From Baffinella frigidus (Eukaryota > Cryptophyceae > Cryptomonadales > Baffinellaceae), in NCBI GenBank assembly GCA_026770585.1, contig MU646366.1, forward strand, positions 430,352-447,521: 17,170 nt of DNA. Reading direction: 5' to 3'. Shown here in pieces: positions 1-7,517 of this stretch (within the stretch, counting starts at the first letter, position 1; each line of letters opens with the position of its first letter). Under the pieces are notes generated by a model. It was given only the letters and a program-made list of their open reading frames with translations, was not told the origin of the DNA and made no database searches. Position numbers and translations under genes: made by a program.

Positions 1-230
1 GGTTTAGGGTTTAGGGTTTAGGGTTTAGGGTTTAGGGTTTAGGGTTTAGGGTTTAGGGTTTAGGGTTTAGGGTTTAGGGTTTAGGGTTTAGGGTTTAAGA
101 GTTTACAGGTTAGGGTTTACGGTTTGGTGTTCAAGGTTTGGTGTTCAAGGTTAAGGTTTAGGGTTCAGGTTTGAAGGTTTAGGATTTAGGTTTGGGGTTT
201 AGGGGTTAAGGGTTTAGGGTCAGACCTTGC
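1..230 (+). repeat. TTTAGGG telomere-type repeat tract, perfect then degenerate
   Basis: About 13 perfect TTTAGGG units fill the first 95 bases, followed by variants (GGTTTGGTGTTCAAGG, GGTTTAGGATTTAGG) to about 220. The plus strand is the G-rich strand reading into the window. At a true left chromosome end the plus strand would be C-rich (CCCTAAA), so this tract is in the wrong orientation to be a cap and is best read as an interstitial tract that may continue to the left. Similar tracts occur in introns of both genes here. Confidence 0.9.
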
Positions 231-717
231 TCCAAGCGCCCTCGAGAACCAGCGGCTCCGCTTGAGGACTTGTTGTCATGGGTGCCTGCCAATTTCATAG
301 TCAAACTGATTTAAAAGAAGACACACAGGCAATGAAATTCACCACACATACCGATTTTTTCTAGTAATGTTAAAGCAAACTTGTGTCAATTTTCAGTGAA
401 ATCCAATGTTGAATAATTTCAGATTTCCTATGAAATTGCGGCAGACGTTACTTTAGAGGCCACCAACGAGCAGCCAGCTACTCCCATCACACGGTCTACC
501 ACCACACTACGTTTCACCAAGAAACCGCGAACGAACAGGGCTGCGGCTTGGACCCTCTGAAAGTCAACTTTTGAAATGTCAACTTTTGACACCATTTGTC
601 ATAACCTGTAGCAGACGTGCAGGACCTGCACGTCTGTTATGGTTTCCCACCAACCGCACCGTACAACCCTACACCCAGGACCCTCCCGCCGATACTGGAT
701 TCAATACGCGACAAAGA
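231..717. other. Unassigned stretch with a 12-bp-arm palindrome
   Basis: No convincing exon is seen on either strand. It is less GC-rich around 290-440. At 612-636 there is a perfect palindrome with 12-base arms (CAGACGTGCAGG) and a single central base, flanked by ATAA and TTAT. It could form a hairpin or be a remnant of a small inverted-repeat element. The short open frames at 571-850 have no recognisable protein content. Confidence 0.4.
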
Positions 718-991
718 GCAGCGGCGCGGACCCGCCAGCTGGGCGGAAAGAGCTGGCAGACGTGCAGGGCGTGGAAGTACATTGTCCAACGTTGTGTGCT
801 ATTTTAAGGGTGGAATTGGCTATCTTAGCCTAGACATAGCTTTACCATAGCAGAAAACCCACCCCTAAGATAGCACACCTTTTAAAACACATCAATCTGT
901 TTCCATGTGAAATTGACGGGGCAGCGGCGCGGACCCTCCAGCTGGGCGGAAAGAGCTGGCAGACATGTAGCACGTGGAAGTACTTTGTCCA
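718..991. repeat. Pair of ~71-bp direct repeats
   Basis: Copies at 718-788 and 921-991 share GCAGCGGCGCGGACC, CCAGCTGGGCGGAAAGAGC and GTGGAAGTAC with few differences (period 203). An inverted-repeat element at 794-878 lies between them, so the pair may be a duplication into which, or around which, that element inserted. Confidence 0.8.
794..878. mobile_element. 85-bp element with 20-bp terminal inverted repeats (MITE/introner-like)
   Basis: The left arm at 794-813 begins GTGTGCTATTTTAAGGGTGG. The right arm at 859-878 is its reverse complement with 18 of 20 positions matching. There is no coding capacity. Size and structure resemble a miniature inverted-repeat element. No clear target-site duplication can be called by eye. 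Confidence 0.6.
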
Positions 992-1365
992 GTCCTCGAA
1001 CGTGATCCAGAACTCCGCCTGCGGTCGAGGGTTTGGGGTTTAGTGTGGGGGGGTTGAACTGTGTCGGAGTTCCCGTCCCAAACCTTCCTCACGCCGCCAC
1101 GCGATTCCACTTGATGGCATTGCAACAGATTGGGATTACAAGACAGCACCTTGGCGCAATCGGCTGTAGTTGATCACTTTTCACAAGGCTCTGAAGGTAA
1201 TAACGAGAAAGACGACTGAAAGGGCTGATTGGGGATTGCGAGATATTGGACTGCACGAGAGTGTGAATACAGGCGATTGGGATTGTAAGAGATGAGGCGC
1301 GCACCGGGTTGCTCCCAGCGCTGTAGTTCAGAGCCGCGCGGACCTCGGGGTGTTCGCCCCACTCC
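992..1365. other. Unassigned stretch
   Basis: Contains a short G-rich telomere-like fragment near 1027-1055 (GGGTTTGGGGTTTAGTG). Otherwise no exon or RNA gene is recognised. The minus-strand open frame at 1089-1427 has no identifiable domain and overlaps the repeat block to its right. Confidence 0.3.
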
Positions 1366-1800
1366 GGCCCACCCTCCGACCAGTCTCCCGTCCACTTCCA
1401 CCCCTCCTTCCCGAGGTGGCTCCGCACCTACGATGTTTTGGGTTGGGGGTTAGTGCGCGGGGTTTGGGGTTCGGTCTAGGATCTCGGGGTGCTCGCCTCA
1501 CTCAGGCCCACCCTCCGACCAGTCACCCGTCCACTTCCACCCCTCCTTCCCCAGATAGCTCCGCACCTACGGTGTTTGGGGTGAGGGGTGAGCATTTTTT
1601 TGACCAATTACAGCTCTTGGAGGTGGATAGGAGCGATGCTCGCCCCACTCCGGCCCACCCTCCGACCAATCACCCGTCCACTTCCACCCCTCCTTCCCCA
1701 GGTAGCTCCACACCTGTTTTGGGGTTGCGGTGTTTGGGGTTGGGGGTGAGGGTGCGGGGTTTGGGGTTAGGGTTAAAAACACGGTTTGGGGTTTGGATCC
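1366..1800. repeat. Three tandem ~140-bp units
   Basis: Units begin near 1370, 1507 and 1651. Each starts with CCCACCCTCCGACCA, followed by CCCGTCCACTTCCACCCC and a GGTTTGGGG-type telomere-like tail. The plus-strand open frame 1350-1838 and two minus-strand frames cross the array, but their peptides only reflect the repeat, so I do not call a gene. Confidence 0.85.
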
Positions 1801-2015
1801 TGGTCCAGCCAACACAGCCCCCCCTACCCTTTTTTTGACCACTTACAGCTCTTGGGAGTAGATGGGAACGAGCGGCAACACGGGCGTCCAGAGGCGCACA
1901 CTCAATGAATGAAATTGTGAGACCCGTGGCGACACACACCGGCCCCATCACTGAATGTATACGAGAGGTTACGCACCTTGAGGAAACGCATGCCGGCGGT
2001 CGGCTCTCTTGCGTC

Positions 2016-2150
2016 GAGAATCCCGTAGAGCCTGCCCGCGTGGTTTGAGATCCGTGTTCAGGTTTGAGCTTGAGATTCGTGTTCAGGTTTTGGCAACCAA
2101 AGAATCCTGTAGAGCCTGCCCGCGTGGTTTGACATCCGTGTTCAGGTTTT
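2016..2150. repeat. Pair of 50-bp direct repeats
   Basis: Copies at 2016-2065 and 2101-2150 share GTAGAGCCTGCCCGCGTGG and TCCGTGTTCAGGTTT. A third partial copy of the tail (TTCGTGTTCAGGTTT) lies near 2076-2090. The region 1801-2015 to the left shows nothing recognisable. Confidence 0.8.
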
Positions 2151-2214
2151 AGCTGCGTTCGACAGCGTCCGGTGGGGTGAATGCATGGTGGCATGTTGGC
2201 ATCAAGAAAGGTGT

Positions 2215-2362
2215 CACCTCGCCTGAACCCTGCTCCCTGCTCCCTGAACCCTGAACCCTGAACCCAGCACCCTAAAACACGAACCCTGATCGTTAAACAC
2301 TAAATCCTGAAACCTTAACCATGCACCCCACACCCTGAACCCTGAGCCCTGAACCCAGCAGA
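2215..2362 (+). repeat. Degenerate CCCTGAA/CCCTAAA tract
   Basis: Repeated CCCTGAA with variants CCCTGCT, CCCTAAA and CACCCTG. The C-rich strand is the plus strand here, opposite to the tract at the left edge and to most tracts inside the minus-strand calpain gene. Confidence 0.8.
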
Positions 2363-2365
2363 AAC

Positions 2366-2698
2366 AGCACCTTCTGCGGCGGAAGCCTCCAGAAAACGGC
2401 AGGGGATCCTCGGCCGAACAGTTTCGTGAGGCGCAAAGTCGATTGTTTTGGGCTCGGTTGTCGACTTTCAGCGGCGAAAGTGGTCTGGGAAAGGTTCAGC
2501 GGCGAAAAAATATTATCAGCACCTTCGGCGGCGAAAGCCTCCGAAGAACGGCAGGGGGTCCTTGCCAACAGGCGATGTTGCTTGCCCTTTTGTACTGGCG
2601 TCTCTCCTCTAAATGTGTTTTATGGCGAGCCCAGGTTTACAGAGGCAGAGCTAGACCTTCGGCGGCGGAAGCCTCCAGCAAACGGCAGGGGGTCCTTG
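2366..2698. repeat. Three dispersed ~45-bp units
   Basis: Copies near 2366-2412, 2518-2565 and 2655-2698 share CAGCACCTTCNGCGGCG, AAGCCTCC and ACGGCAGGGG. Read on the minus strand they give a repeating peptide of the form TPCRxxEAxAAEG, which may be chance or a decayed exon repeated with its surroundings. Shorter pieces (CAGCGGCGAAA) lie between the copies. Confidence 0.75.
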
Positions 2699-3174
2699 AC
2701 GTCGCGATCCGCCTGCTGGCATCCCAGCATGCCCTGCAACGTGGTGTCCGGTCACCGGTTGCCTTCTCAGAACCAGGTGTACGCCCACACGCTTGGCTTC
2801 TTAGAGCCAGGCGTACGCCCACACGCTGGCTTCTGAGAGCCAGGTGTACGCCCACACGCTGACTTCTCAGAGCCAGGTGTACGCCCACACACCACACGCT
2901 CTCTGATGCATCCCAGCATCCAAACGCAGTCTTTGATGGATGCCAGCATGCCCTGCCTGATGCGCCTGTTGGCATCCCAGCACCCCATGTTCCGTGGTGC
3001 ACGGTCAGCGGTTGCCTGTTCGTAACCAGTTGTGTCTGTTCATAACCAGCTGTGAGCCCAAGCGCTGCCTTTTAAGCCCTAACTCGATTAAAGCAGAAAG
3101 TTAAAGAAGACCCAAGTGTTCCGCCGAAACCACCAGGCACGGGATGCTGGGATGCCAACAGGCGGATCGCGATG
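2698..3174. repeat. Inverted repeat arms ~38 bp flanking ~400 bp
   Basis: The left arm at 2698-2735 contains GCGATCCGCCTGCTGGCATC. The right arm at 3133-3174 is its near-perfect reverse complement. A third partial direct copy (GCGCCTGTTGGCATCCCAGC) is at 2964-2983. The interior includes the 33-bp minisatellite. It may be a decayed foldback element. Confidence 0.75.
2773..2891. repeat. 33-bp tandem repeat, about 3.6 copies
   Basis: Units start at 2773, 2807, 2840 and 2873 (the last truncated), each beginning CCAGGYGTACGCCCACAC. Lengths are 34, 33 and 33 bases with few differences, so this is a recent minisatellite. The unit is close to a codon multiple but open frames across it show no known domain. 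Confidence 0.9.
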
Positions 3175-3479
3175 TCTCCAAATGGTGTCCGGTCAGGCAG
3201 CCCATTACCAAGAACCCCGCCAGTCAGTGTCTGACCCATAGACAGGGACGGCACGCGGGGGGTCTCAGAAACTCCCCCAACCTGACGCCGAGATCGGATC
3301 TGCCACCCCCCCCCCCCTCAAACCCGCAGGGAAGGGGGAAGACGTGGTCCCCATCGTTCTCCCGCCACCCCAATGAGCTGCCGCGGATGTGGAAACTCTC
3401 TACCGTGGCGCACTTTGAGGGGGTGGGTAGCATGGTATGGACCTGCTGACATGGGATCTCTCTCACCCCCCCCCCATCT
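3175..3479. other. Unassigned stretch left of the last calpain exon
   Basis: On the minus strand an open frame runs from about 3466 to 3224 and could be preceded by a 3' splice site (TCAGCAG near 3450). Its translation lacks the GH or NHAY and NPWG motifs expected of the second half of a calpain domain. It contains a G14-type homopolymer (plus-strand C run near 3307-3318). I do not call it an exon. Confidence 0.3.
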
Positions 3480-3605
3480 CGTAGCTCTGTCTCAGTCTAT
3501 CTGGACCCTTTTCCGCGCCAGCTCATTTCCGCGCCAGCTCATTCGCCAACATACAAATTTATCCACCTTTTCCGCGCCAACACTTGTACCGCACTTCCCA
3601 TGTCA
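3480..3605 (+). mobile_element. Possible dispersed intronic element, TAGCTCYGYCT family copy 1
   Basis: Begins TAGCTCTGTCTCAGTCTATC and ends near CCATGTCAACTAGAGAATAG. Similar 5' ends occur at 5997, 9559 and 11306, and the 3' part resembles 11380-11420. Inside is an 18-bp tandem duplication (TTTCCGCGCCAGCTCA). Homology is by eye and diverged. Confidence 0.4.
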
Positions 3606-3711
3606 ACTAGAGAATAGTCGGTGAGCGCCATAACTCTGCGGGATGCGGACCGCTCAGGTTTACTGGTTGTGTTCACACCAAACGTTGACTGATTTGAGCG
3701 AGGAAACGGAC

Positions 3712-4871
3712 CTGGTTGACCCACAGCTTGATCTGCTGCCACAGGAAGCCGTTCACTATCTGGTCCTGCACCTGTCAAGGGGTTAGGGTTTCGGGTTTCA
3801 GGTTTCAGGTTTAGGGTTTGGGTTTCAGGGTTGAGGGTTTAGGCACGCCCTCGCAGCTTTTCCTCCAAGGTTCACGAGGTCTCGACGCACGCGAGGGGGG
3901 GGGGGTGGGAGACACCACGGGGGGGGGGGGGGGGGGGGGCAGACCGCCTCATTCTTCAAGGACGGTGTTCTACAACTCTAGCACATTCCATGATCACAAC
4001 AATCCATGTAGACTCTAGACTAGTCGGAGCGGAGAGTGTCAACCTGTACAGGGTGTGGGGGGGGGGCAGACCGCTTCGTCCCGCAAGGAGATGGTCTGGG
4101 GCGCGCCGCCCGTGAGGTCGCGGAGGGCGTAAGTCATCGTGCCGTTGGACAGCGCCTCGTAGCACCTGCGACCATCGCCACATCATCGTGTGAGCAGGAG
4201 TACGACTTTTGGCGATCCATCAAAGAGATCTCGAGTGAGGATCTACGCTCTCCACCGTGACACCATCGGCGCGCAAGCAACATCGCCACGCCGTGCCCGC
4301 ACGGAGAAAGCAGAAATGCAAAAGGAGAGAAACGTTTCCTCTCACCGCGTGAGAGGTTCAGGAGGCGCACGGGAAGGGCACGCGCCTCAACTTCGAATCT
4401 TGAAACCTAAACCTAAACCCTAAACCTAACCCCACAAACGCAATCGAGTGTGCATTGGTGGTGTTTCGGCGCTGGGGAGGTCAGGTTCAACCGGGAGGGG
4501 TTCCGGAGACTGGGTGCTCTGGATGCGGTGGCGGGGCGGCAGGGTTGTTTAGGGTTTAGGGTTTAGGGTTTAGGGTTAAGACGCGCACCCGTGGAGCTTA
4601 GCGTAGGCCTTCTCGACGAGACACACCCAGATCTCTGACGGGTCGCGCGACCGCGCGTAGATTGGCAGCCCGGTCTGGTTTCGGGTGCAGAGTTCAGCGT
4701 CACGTTTTTCACGGCAGTCAGATGCGCTGCGCTGTACGGAAGTGAGATGCGCCGGAGGAGGGGGGGGGGGCGGTGCCTGGTCGCAGGGAATGCGGTCGTC
4801 GATGACCACGTTGCGCCACTGCCCCTGCTTGTAGAACCTGATCGTGTATATCCCGTTGGCCCCGCCGTTGC
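3712..4871 (-). CDS. Calpain exons 6-9 (rest of PC1 lobe)
   Basis: Exon 6 (4871-4777) gives GIYTIRFYKQGQWRNVVIDD. Exon 7 (4674-4589) gives LPIYARSRDPSEIWVCLVEK and ends in YAKLH. Exon 8 (4165-4072) gives CYEALSNGTMTYALRDLTGG. Exon 9 (3771-3712) gives VQDQIVNGFLWQQIKLWVNQ, fitting the LW..L helix before the catalytic His lobe. The intron between exons 6 and 7 is only 102 nt and appears to be GC-AG (CAG|GCACCG). It leaves the frame open, so an unspliced read-through would add 34 Pro/Ser-rich residues that break the conserved DDRIPCD-to-LPIYARS spacing. Confidence 0.87.
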
Positions 4872-7517
4872 CTGCCGGCGTCCGCGGTGTTAGGGTGTAG
4901 GGTGTGGGCTGTAGGGTGAAGGGGGTGCAGGGCGTAGGGTGTAGGGTGTAGGGTGTAGGGTGTAGGGTCAGGGCTTGAAGTTTCGGGATTCGGGTTTAGG
5001 GTCTAGTGGTTAGTGGTTAGTGGTAAGAAGTAAGGGGTAAGTGGTGAGGGGTTGGCCAGCCCATGATACGCGATTCCACTTTGACTAGTTGCGCACAGCC
5101 GTGTGTATCTCGTGCCAACACGCGGCCAGGTGCAAATCCGCCCATTCGAAAAAGACGTTTCGGACCGGGCGTGACGGTTGGTGGTGGGCGGGGCTGACCA
5201 GCGGACGGGATGATGTTCTCGAGGAGCTCCCGCTTGTAGGAGATGCATCCCAGGGCGCCGAGGAACCAGCAGTCTCCGAGAGAGCCTTGGATAATCGAGG
5301 TGTCTGGCCCGAACAGCTGCGGCTGCCCTGCGCCCCCACACACCACACCACACACCGTTAGTCACGGACGAGAGTTTCGTCGGGAAAACACATTTCTCCC
5401 TCCTTTCTGAATCCACCTACCTTCTGAATCCGCAGCACCCCACTGCATTGCCCTCTCGGGGGTAAACCTCTGATGCAGGACTTGCGTTGGTGTAGAAAGC
5501 AGGGTTTCCAGGGGTACCAAAAGCAAGGTTTCCAGGGGGTACCGGAGGCGAAAATATTTACAAAAATCGAACACGTGAATCTCGTCGTCAGGCTTTTTAT
5601 GATCTGTACCAACATTTGTAACACGATTACTAGAATGACTCACGCCGGGACCTACGTTGAGATTTTGTGGACCGCTTCGCCTCTGGGCGCGGCTGGGCTA
5701 CCTGAAGTAACCAACTGGGAGCGGAGAGCAATACGAAATCTCGGTTTTACTCCTCTGATGCAGGACTCATGTTGGTGTAGAAAGCAGGGTTTTCACGAGG
5801 AGCACCTGAGGTGACGAACTGGTGGGACCGGAGCCAGTTGATGGCCTCGGAACACCTCTGATCCAGGACGCAGATTGATGTAGCAAGCATGGCATCCACG
5901 GGTAGTGGACTACATGTGATAACCGTGAAAACTCTGCTTTCTACACGTCCATAAATCCTGCATCAGAGTTGAATAACCGAGGTAGTCTAGCTCTGCCTGT
6001 GTTTTATTCTGGCTCGCCCTAAAGGCAGTCTATTCGCCCTTTCGTACTGCATGTCCGCCCCTGAATTCTTCCAAGGATGAGCCACAACAAAACTCAGTCA
6101 GAATTAGGCAGTAGCGTACCTGCGGTGACGAACTGGTGGGGGCGGAGCCAGTTGATCGCCTCGGAGGGCACGTGCCCCGGATGCTCCTGCACCGGATCCA
6201 GGAAGAGAGATGTCGCATCCGCGGGGAAGTCCGGATCCTGTATCACCCACCCAGTCAACGTTGCGGGACTTATGTCGACGCGACTGAAATGTTGACTGAA
6301 ATATTTGGACGCGACTCTGTACAAAACTTACAATATATGGATGTTACAACCCATTCAAAATTGTATTTGTTTTTGCACCAGCGGCACTTTCAAATCAGTC
6401 CTCCTGCAACGTCGGACCCCCTTCACGAGCAACCGACGTTGCAGGATCCTGCACCGCCAGTTTGCTCCTGACGGGGGTAAAGATGAGAGGGGTCGCGTCC
6501 GCTGGGAACTCCGGGTCCTGATCGTGGACCTTCGCTTTTGACTAACCCGGGAAAGTTGTGGGCCAGTACCAGGGCGATAACTGATTTGTGCAGGCTTGGT
6601 ACCAGGACACGCTGTGTTTAGTCAACAAGCGTTGGACTGTCGTCTTAGGTGTAGGGTTCAGAGTCCTGTTCGGGAGAAAAAAGGGCGTGTGCCTTGAAGC
6701 GGCCGGTCTGGTCGGAGTTCCCCGCGCGATTCAGCAAGTCATCCTCCTGCTCATACTCGTTCCAAAACGGAATCTTCCCCTTCCCCCCCGCAGCTGCCGC
6801 CGCGCCCTTCCTCGCGCCCGCAGCCTTCCCCTTGGCAGCGGGGGGCGCCGCCGCAGCGAACGGCTTACCGGCTTCCTGCGCAGGCTCCTTGCCCCACCGG
6901 GCGTCGACCTCCCGCGGCACCGCGCGCTTGTTGCTCCCCGCGGGCCCCGCTGCCCCGCCGCCCTGCTTTGCTGCTGCGCGCTGCGCCTCCAGGTTTGCGC
7001 CCGCCTCCTTCACTGCCTGCTCCGCGTGTCAGGCATCGTTAGTGGAGGTGCGTTGGAAGACATCACGGAAAGAAGGAAGCACGCAGCAGTCATCAAACCG
7101 GCTTGCCACCGGGAGCGGGCGCTGTTCCAGGGAATCCTTTCAATTGCTTGGAGCGCGTGCAGGTCGCGGGGGGATGCCTGCTGGTTTTTTTCCGCGCCGC
7201 TCCACCCCTTGCCGCCTGATTCGGCGAAAGTGACGTTCTGCTTGGCGGGAGCTTGCCTGCCGGCGCGTTTCATGGCGATCGCATCCTGCCGAGCGAAACC
7301 CGGAACACTTGTGGTCAGGCAAGGCAGCGCGAATCAACCGACACCGCCGGCTCGGTGGTGCCAACTCAAACTTCAGGATTGATGTTGCTGGCTGGCAACG
7401 CAGGAGCGGATTAAGCACATCAGGGCTTTCAATGGCGTCTGGGTGGCCCGCGGGAGGTTCCGGTACCTGCTTCGCGAGGTATGCTTCAAGCTCGTCGTCG
7501 TCGTCTATGTCCCCCAT
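3712..7517 (-). CDS. Calpain-family cysteine protease, 5' part, nine inferred exons
   Basis: Encodes the first half of a calpain (clan CA, family C2), an intracellular papain-fold protease usually activated by calcium. Inferred exons on the minus strand: 7517-7467, 7285-7178, 7016-6693, 6237-6120, 5327-5199, 4871-4777, 4674-4589, 4165-4072 and 3771-3712. Together they give about 355 residues with no stop, and phase is conserved at all eight junctions. Diagnostic motifs in order are DPDFPADATSL (N-terminal anchor), QGSLGDCWFLGAL with catalytic Cys at about residue 220, YTIRFYKQGQW, VVIDDRIPCD, EIWVCLVEKAYAKLHGCYEA and ALRDLTGG. Start: the ATG at 7517 opens an acidic exon (MGDIDDDDELEAYLAKQ) and follows an in-frame upstream stop, but it also sits just after CGCAG, so a further 5' exon is possible. 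The His and Asn of the triad are not in the window. Calpain identity is very secure; completeness is not. Confidence 0.9.
3781..3843 (-). repeat. Telomere-like tract adjacent to calpain exon 9 acceptor
   Basis: GGTTTCAGGTTTAGGG variants on the plus strand, i.e. CCCTAAACCTGAAA on the sense strand. It ends 8 nt before the acceptor AG at 3773-3772. Confidence 0.85.
3919..4071 (-). repeat. Duplicated 3' end of calpain exon 8 plus donor and poly-C
   Basis: The true exon 8 end (GACGAAGCG|GTCTGC followed by a C run on the sense strand) is echoed at 3932-3962 (AATGAGGCG|GTCTGC plus a C run; plus-strand G21 at 3919-3939). The period is 127 bp. The echo contains an in-frame TGA and is not read as an exon. 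Confidence 0.7.
4402..4578. repeat. Two telomere-like tracts in calpain intron 7
   Basis: 4402-4432 is CCTAAACCTAAACCCTAAACC on the plus strand, and 4548-4578 is TTTAGGG in four units. They have opposite orientations within one intron; the second lies just after the exon 7 donor. Confidence 0.85.
4889..5033 (-). repeat. TGTAGGG-type tract upstream of calpain exon 6
   Basis: Many TGTAGGG units and variants (GGTTTAGGG, AGTGGTT) on the plus strand, giving CCCTACA on the sense strand. It begins about 17 nt from the acceptor at 4873-4872, so it occupies the position of a polypyrimidine-like tract. Confidence 0.85.
5199..5327 (-). CDS. Calpain exon 5 carrying the catalytic cysteine
   Basis: Contains QPQLFGPDTSIIQ then GSLGDCWFLGALGCISYKR. 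The Cys in GDCWFL is the calpain nucleophile, and the Gln of IIQG forms the oxyanion hole by family knowledge. Acceptor GCGCAG|GGC, donor CCGCTG|GTCAGC; it enters with 2 nt and leaves with 1 nt, matching exons 4 and 6 exactly. The motif is intact, so this exon looks under functional constraint. Confidence 0.95.
5467..5968. repeat. Four copies of a ~40-bp intronic element, one inverted
   Basis: Copies at 5467-5507, 5752-5792 and 5855-5895 share CCTCTGATGCAGGACT and GTGTAGAAAGCAGGGTTT. An inverted copy is at 5931-5968. All lie in the 792-nt intron between calpain exons 4 and 5, interleaved with partial copies of exon 4. The mix of direct and inverted copies suggests more than simple tandem duplication. 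Confidence 0.8.
5702..5852 (-). pseudogene. Echo copies of calpain exon 4 3' end with donor
   Basis: 5852-5806 on the minus strand reads SEAINWLRSHQFVTS and then AG|GTGCTC, closely matching the exon 4 end (SEAINWLRPHQFVTA, AG|GTACGC). A more diverged copy at 5727-5702 ends CTTCAG|GTAGCC. Spacing from the true donor is 314 and a further 104 bp. No acceptor with an intact upstream half is seen, so these are exon remnants or decoy donors. Confidence 0.75.
6120..6237 (-). CDS. Calpain exon 4 (DPDFPADATSL anchor and WLRPHQF)
   Basis: Translates as DPDFPADATSLFLDPVQ, then PSEAINWLRPHQFVTA, matching the segment before the catalytic Cys in calpains (FPA...SL...W.RP...F). Acceptor GATACAG|GATC, donor GCAG|GTACGC, phase 0 to 1. 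Two or three truncated copies of this exon lie in the introns on either side (6464-6517, 5806-5852, 5702-5727). Confidence 0.88.
6464..6517 (-). pseudogene. Echo copy of calpain exon 4 5' end with acceptor
   Basis: The minus strand reads DPEFPADATPLIFTPVRS after an acceptor-like GATCAG, against DPDFPADATSLFLDPVQE in the true exon, 280 bp downstream. Homology covers about 54 nt and stops. No donor continues it. Inclusion instead of exon 4 would lose the W.RP segment. Confidence 0.75.
6693..7517 (-). CDS. Calpain N-terminal exons 1-3 (low-complexity leader)
   Basis: Exon 1 (17 codons) is acidic. Exon 2 (7285-7178, 36 codons) is basic and polar. Exon 3 (7016-6693, 108 codons) is rich in Ala, Gly and Lys and ends in IPFWNEYEQEDDLL followed by GRFK, which leads straight into the DPDFP motif of exon 4, as in other calpains. 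The N-terminal ~140 residues are not a recognised domain and look disordered. Exons 2 and 3 both end at apparent GC donors (CAG|GCATCC and AAG|GCACAC). These are the only nearby sites that keep phase and rejoin the conserved sequence. Confidence 0.7.

Noticed and set aside
1-98. Chromosome-terminal telomere
   Set aside because: The strand orientation is wrong for a left end (G-rich strand runs into the window), and the same repeats occur inside introns.
1350-1838. 162-residue plus-strand open frame
   Set aside because: It spans three tandem 140-bp repeats and its peptide simply repeats with them (HPPTxHPSTSTPPSP).
2773-2891. CRISPR-like array
   Set aside because: The 33-bp units are contiguous with no spacers, in a eukaryotic intron-rich context; it is a minisatellite.
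3224-3466. Minus-strand open frame as calpain exon 10
   Set aside because: It has a plausible acceptor, but no His-lobe motif and a long Gly run from a homopolymer.
4675-4776. In-frame coding insertion in calpain (Pro-run, 34 residues)
   Set aside because: It interrupts the tightly conserved spacing between DDRIPCD and LPIYARS. A GC-AG intron explains it better, though read-through is not excluded.
6588-7382. 264-residue plus-strand open frame
   Set aside because: It is antisense to calpain exons 2 and 3. The minus-strand reading joins to conserved calpain motifs, while this one shows no recognisable domain.
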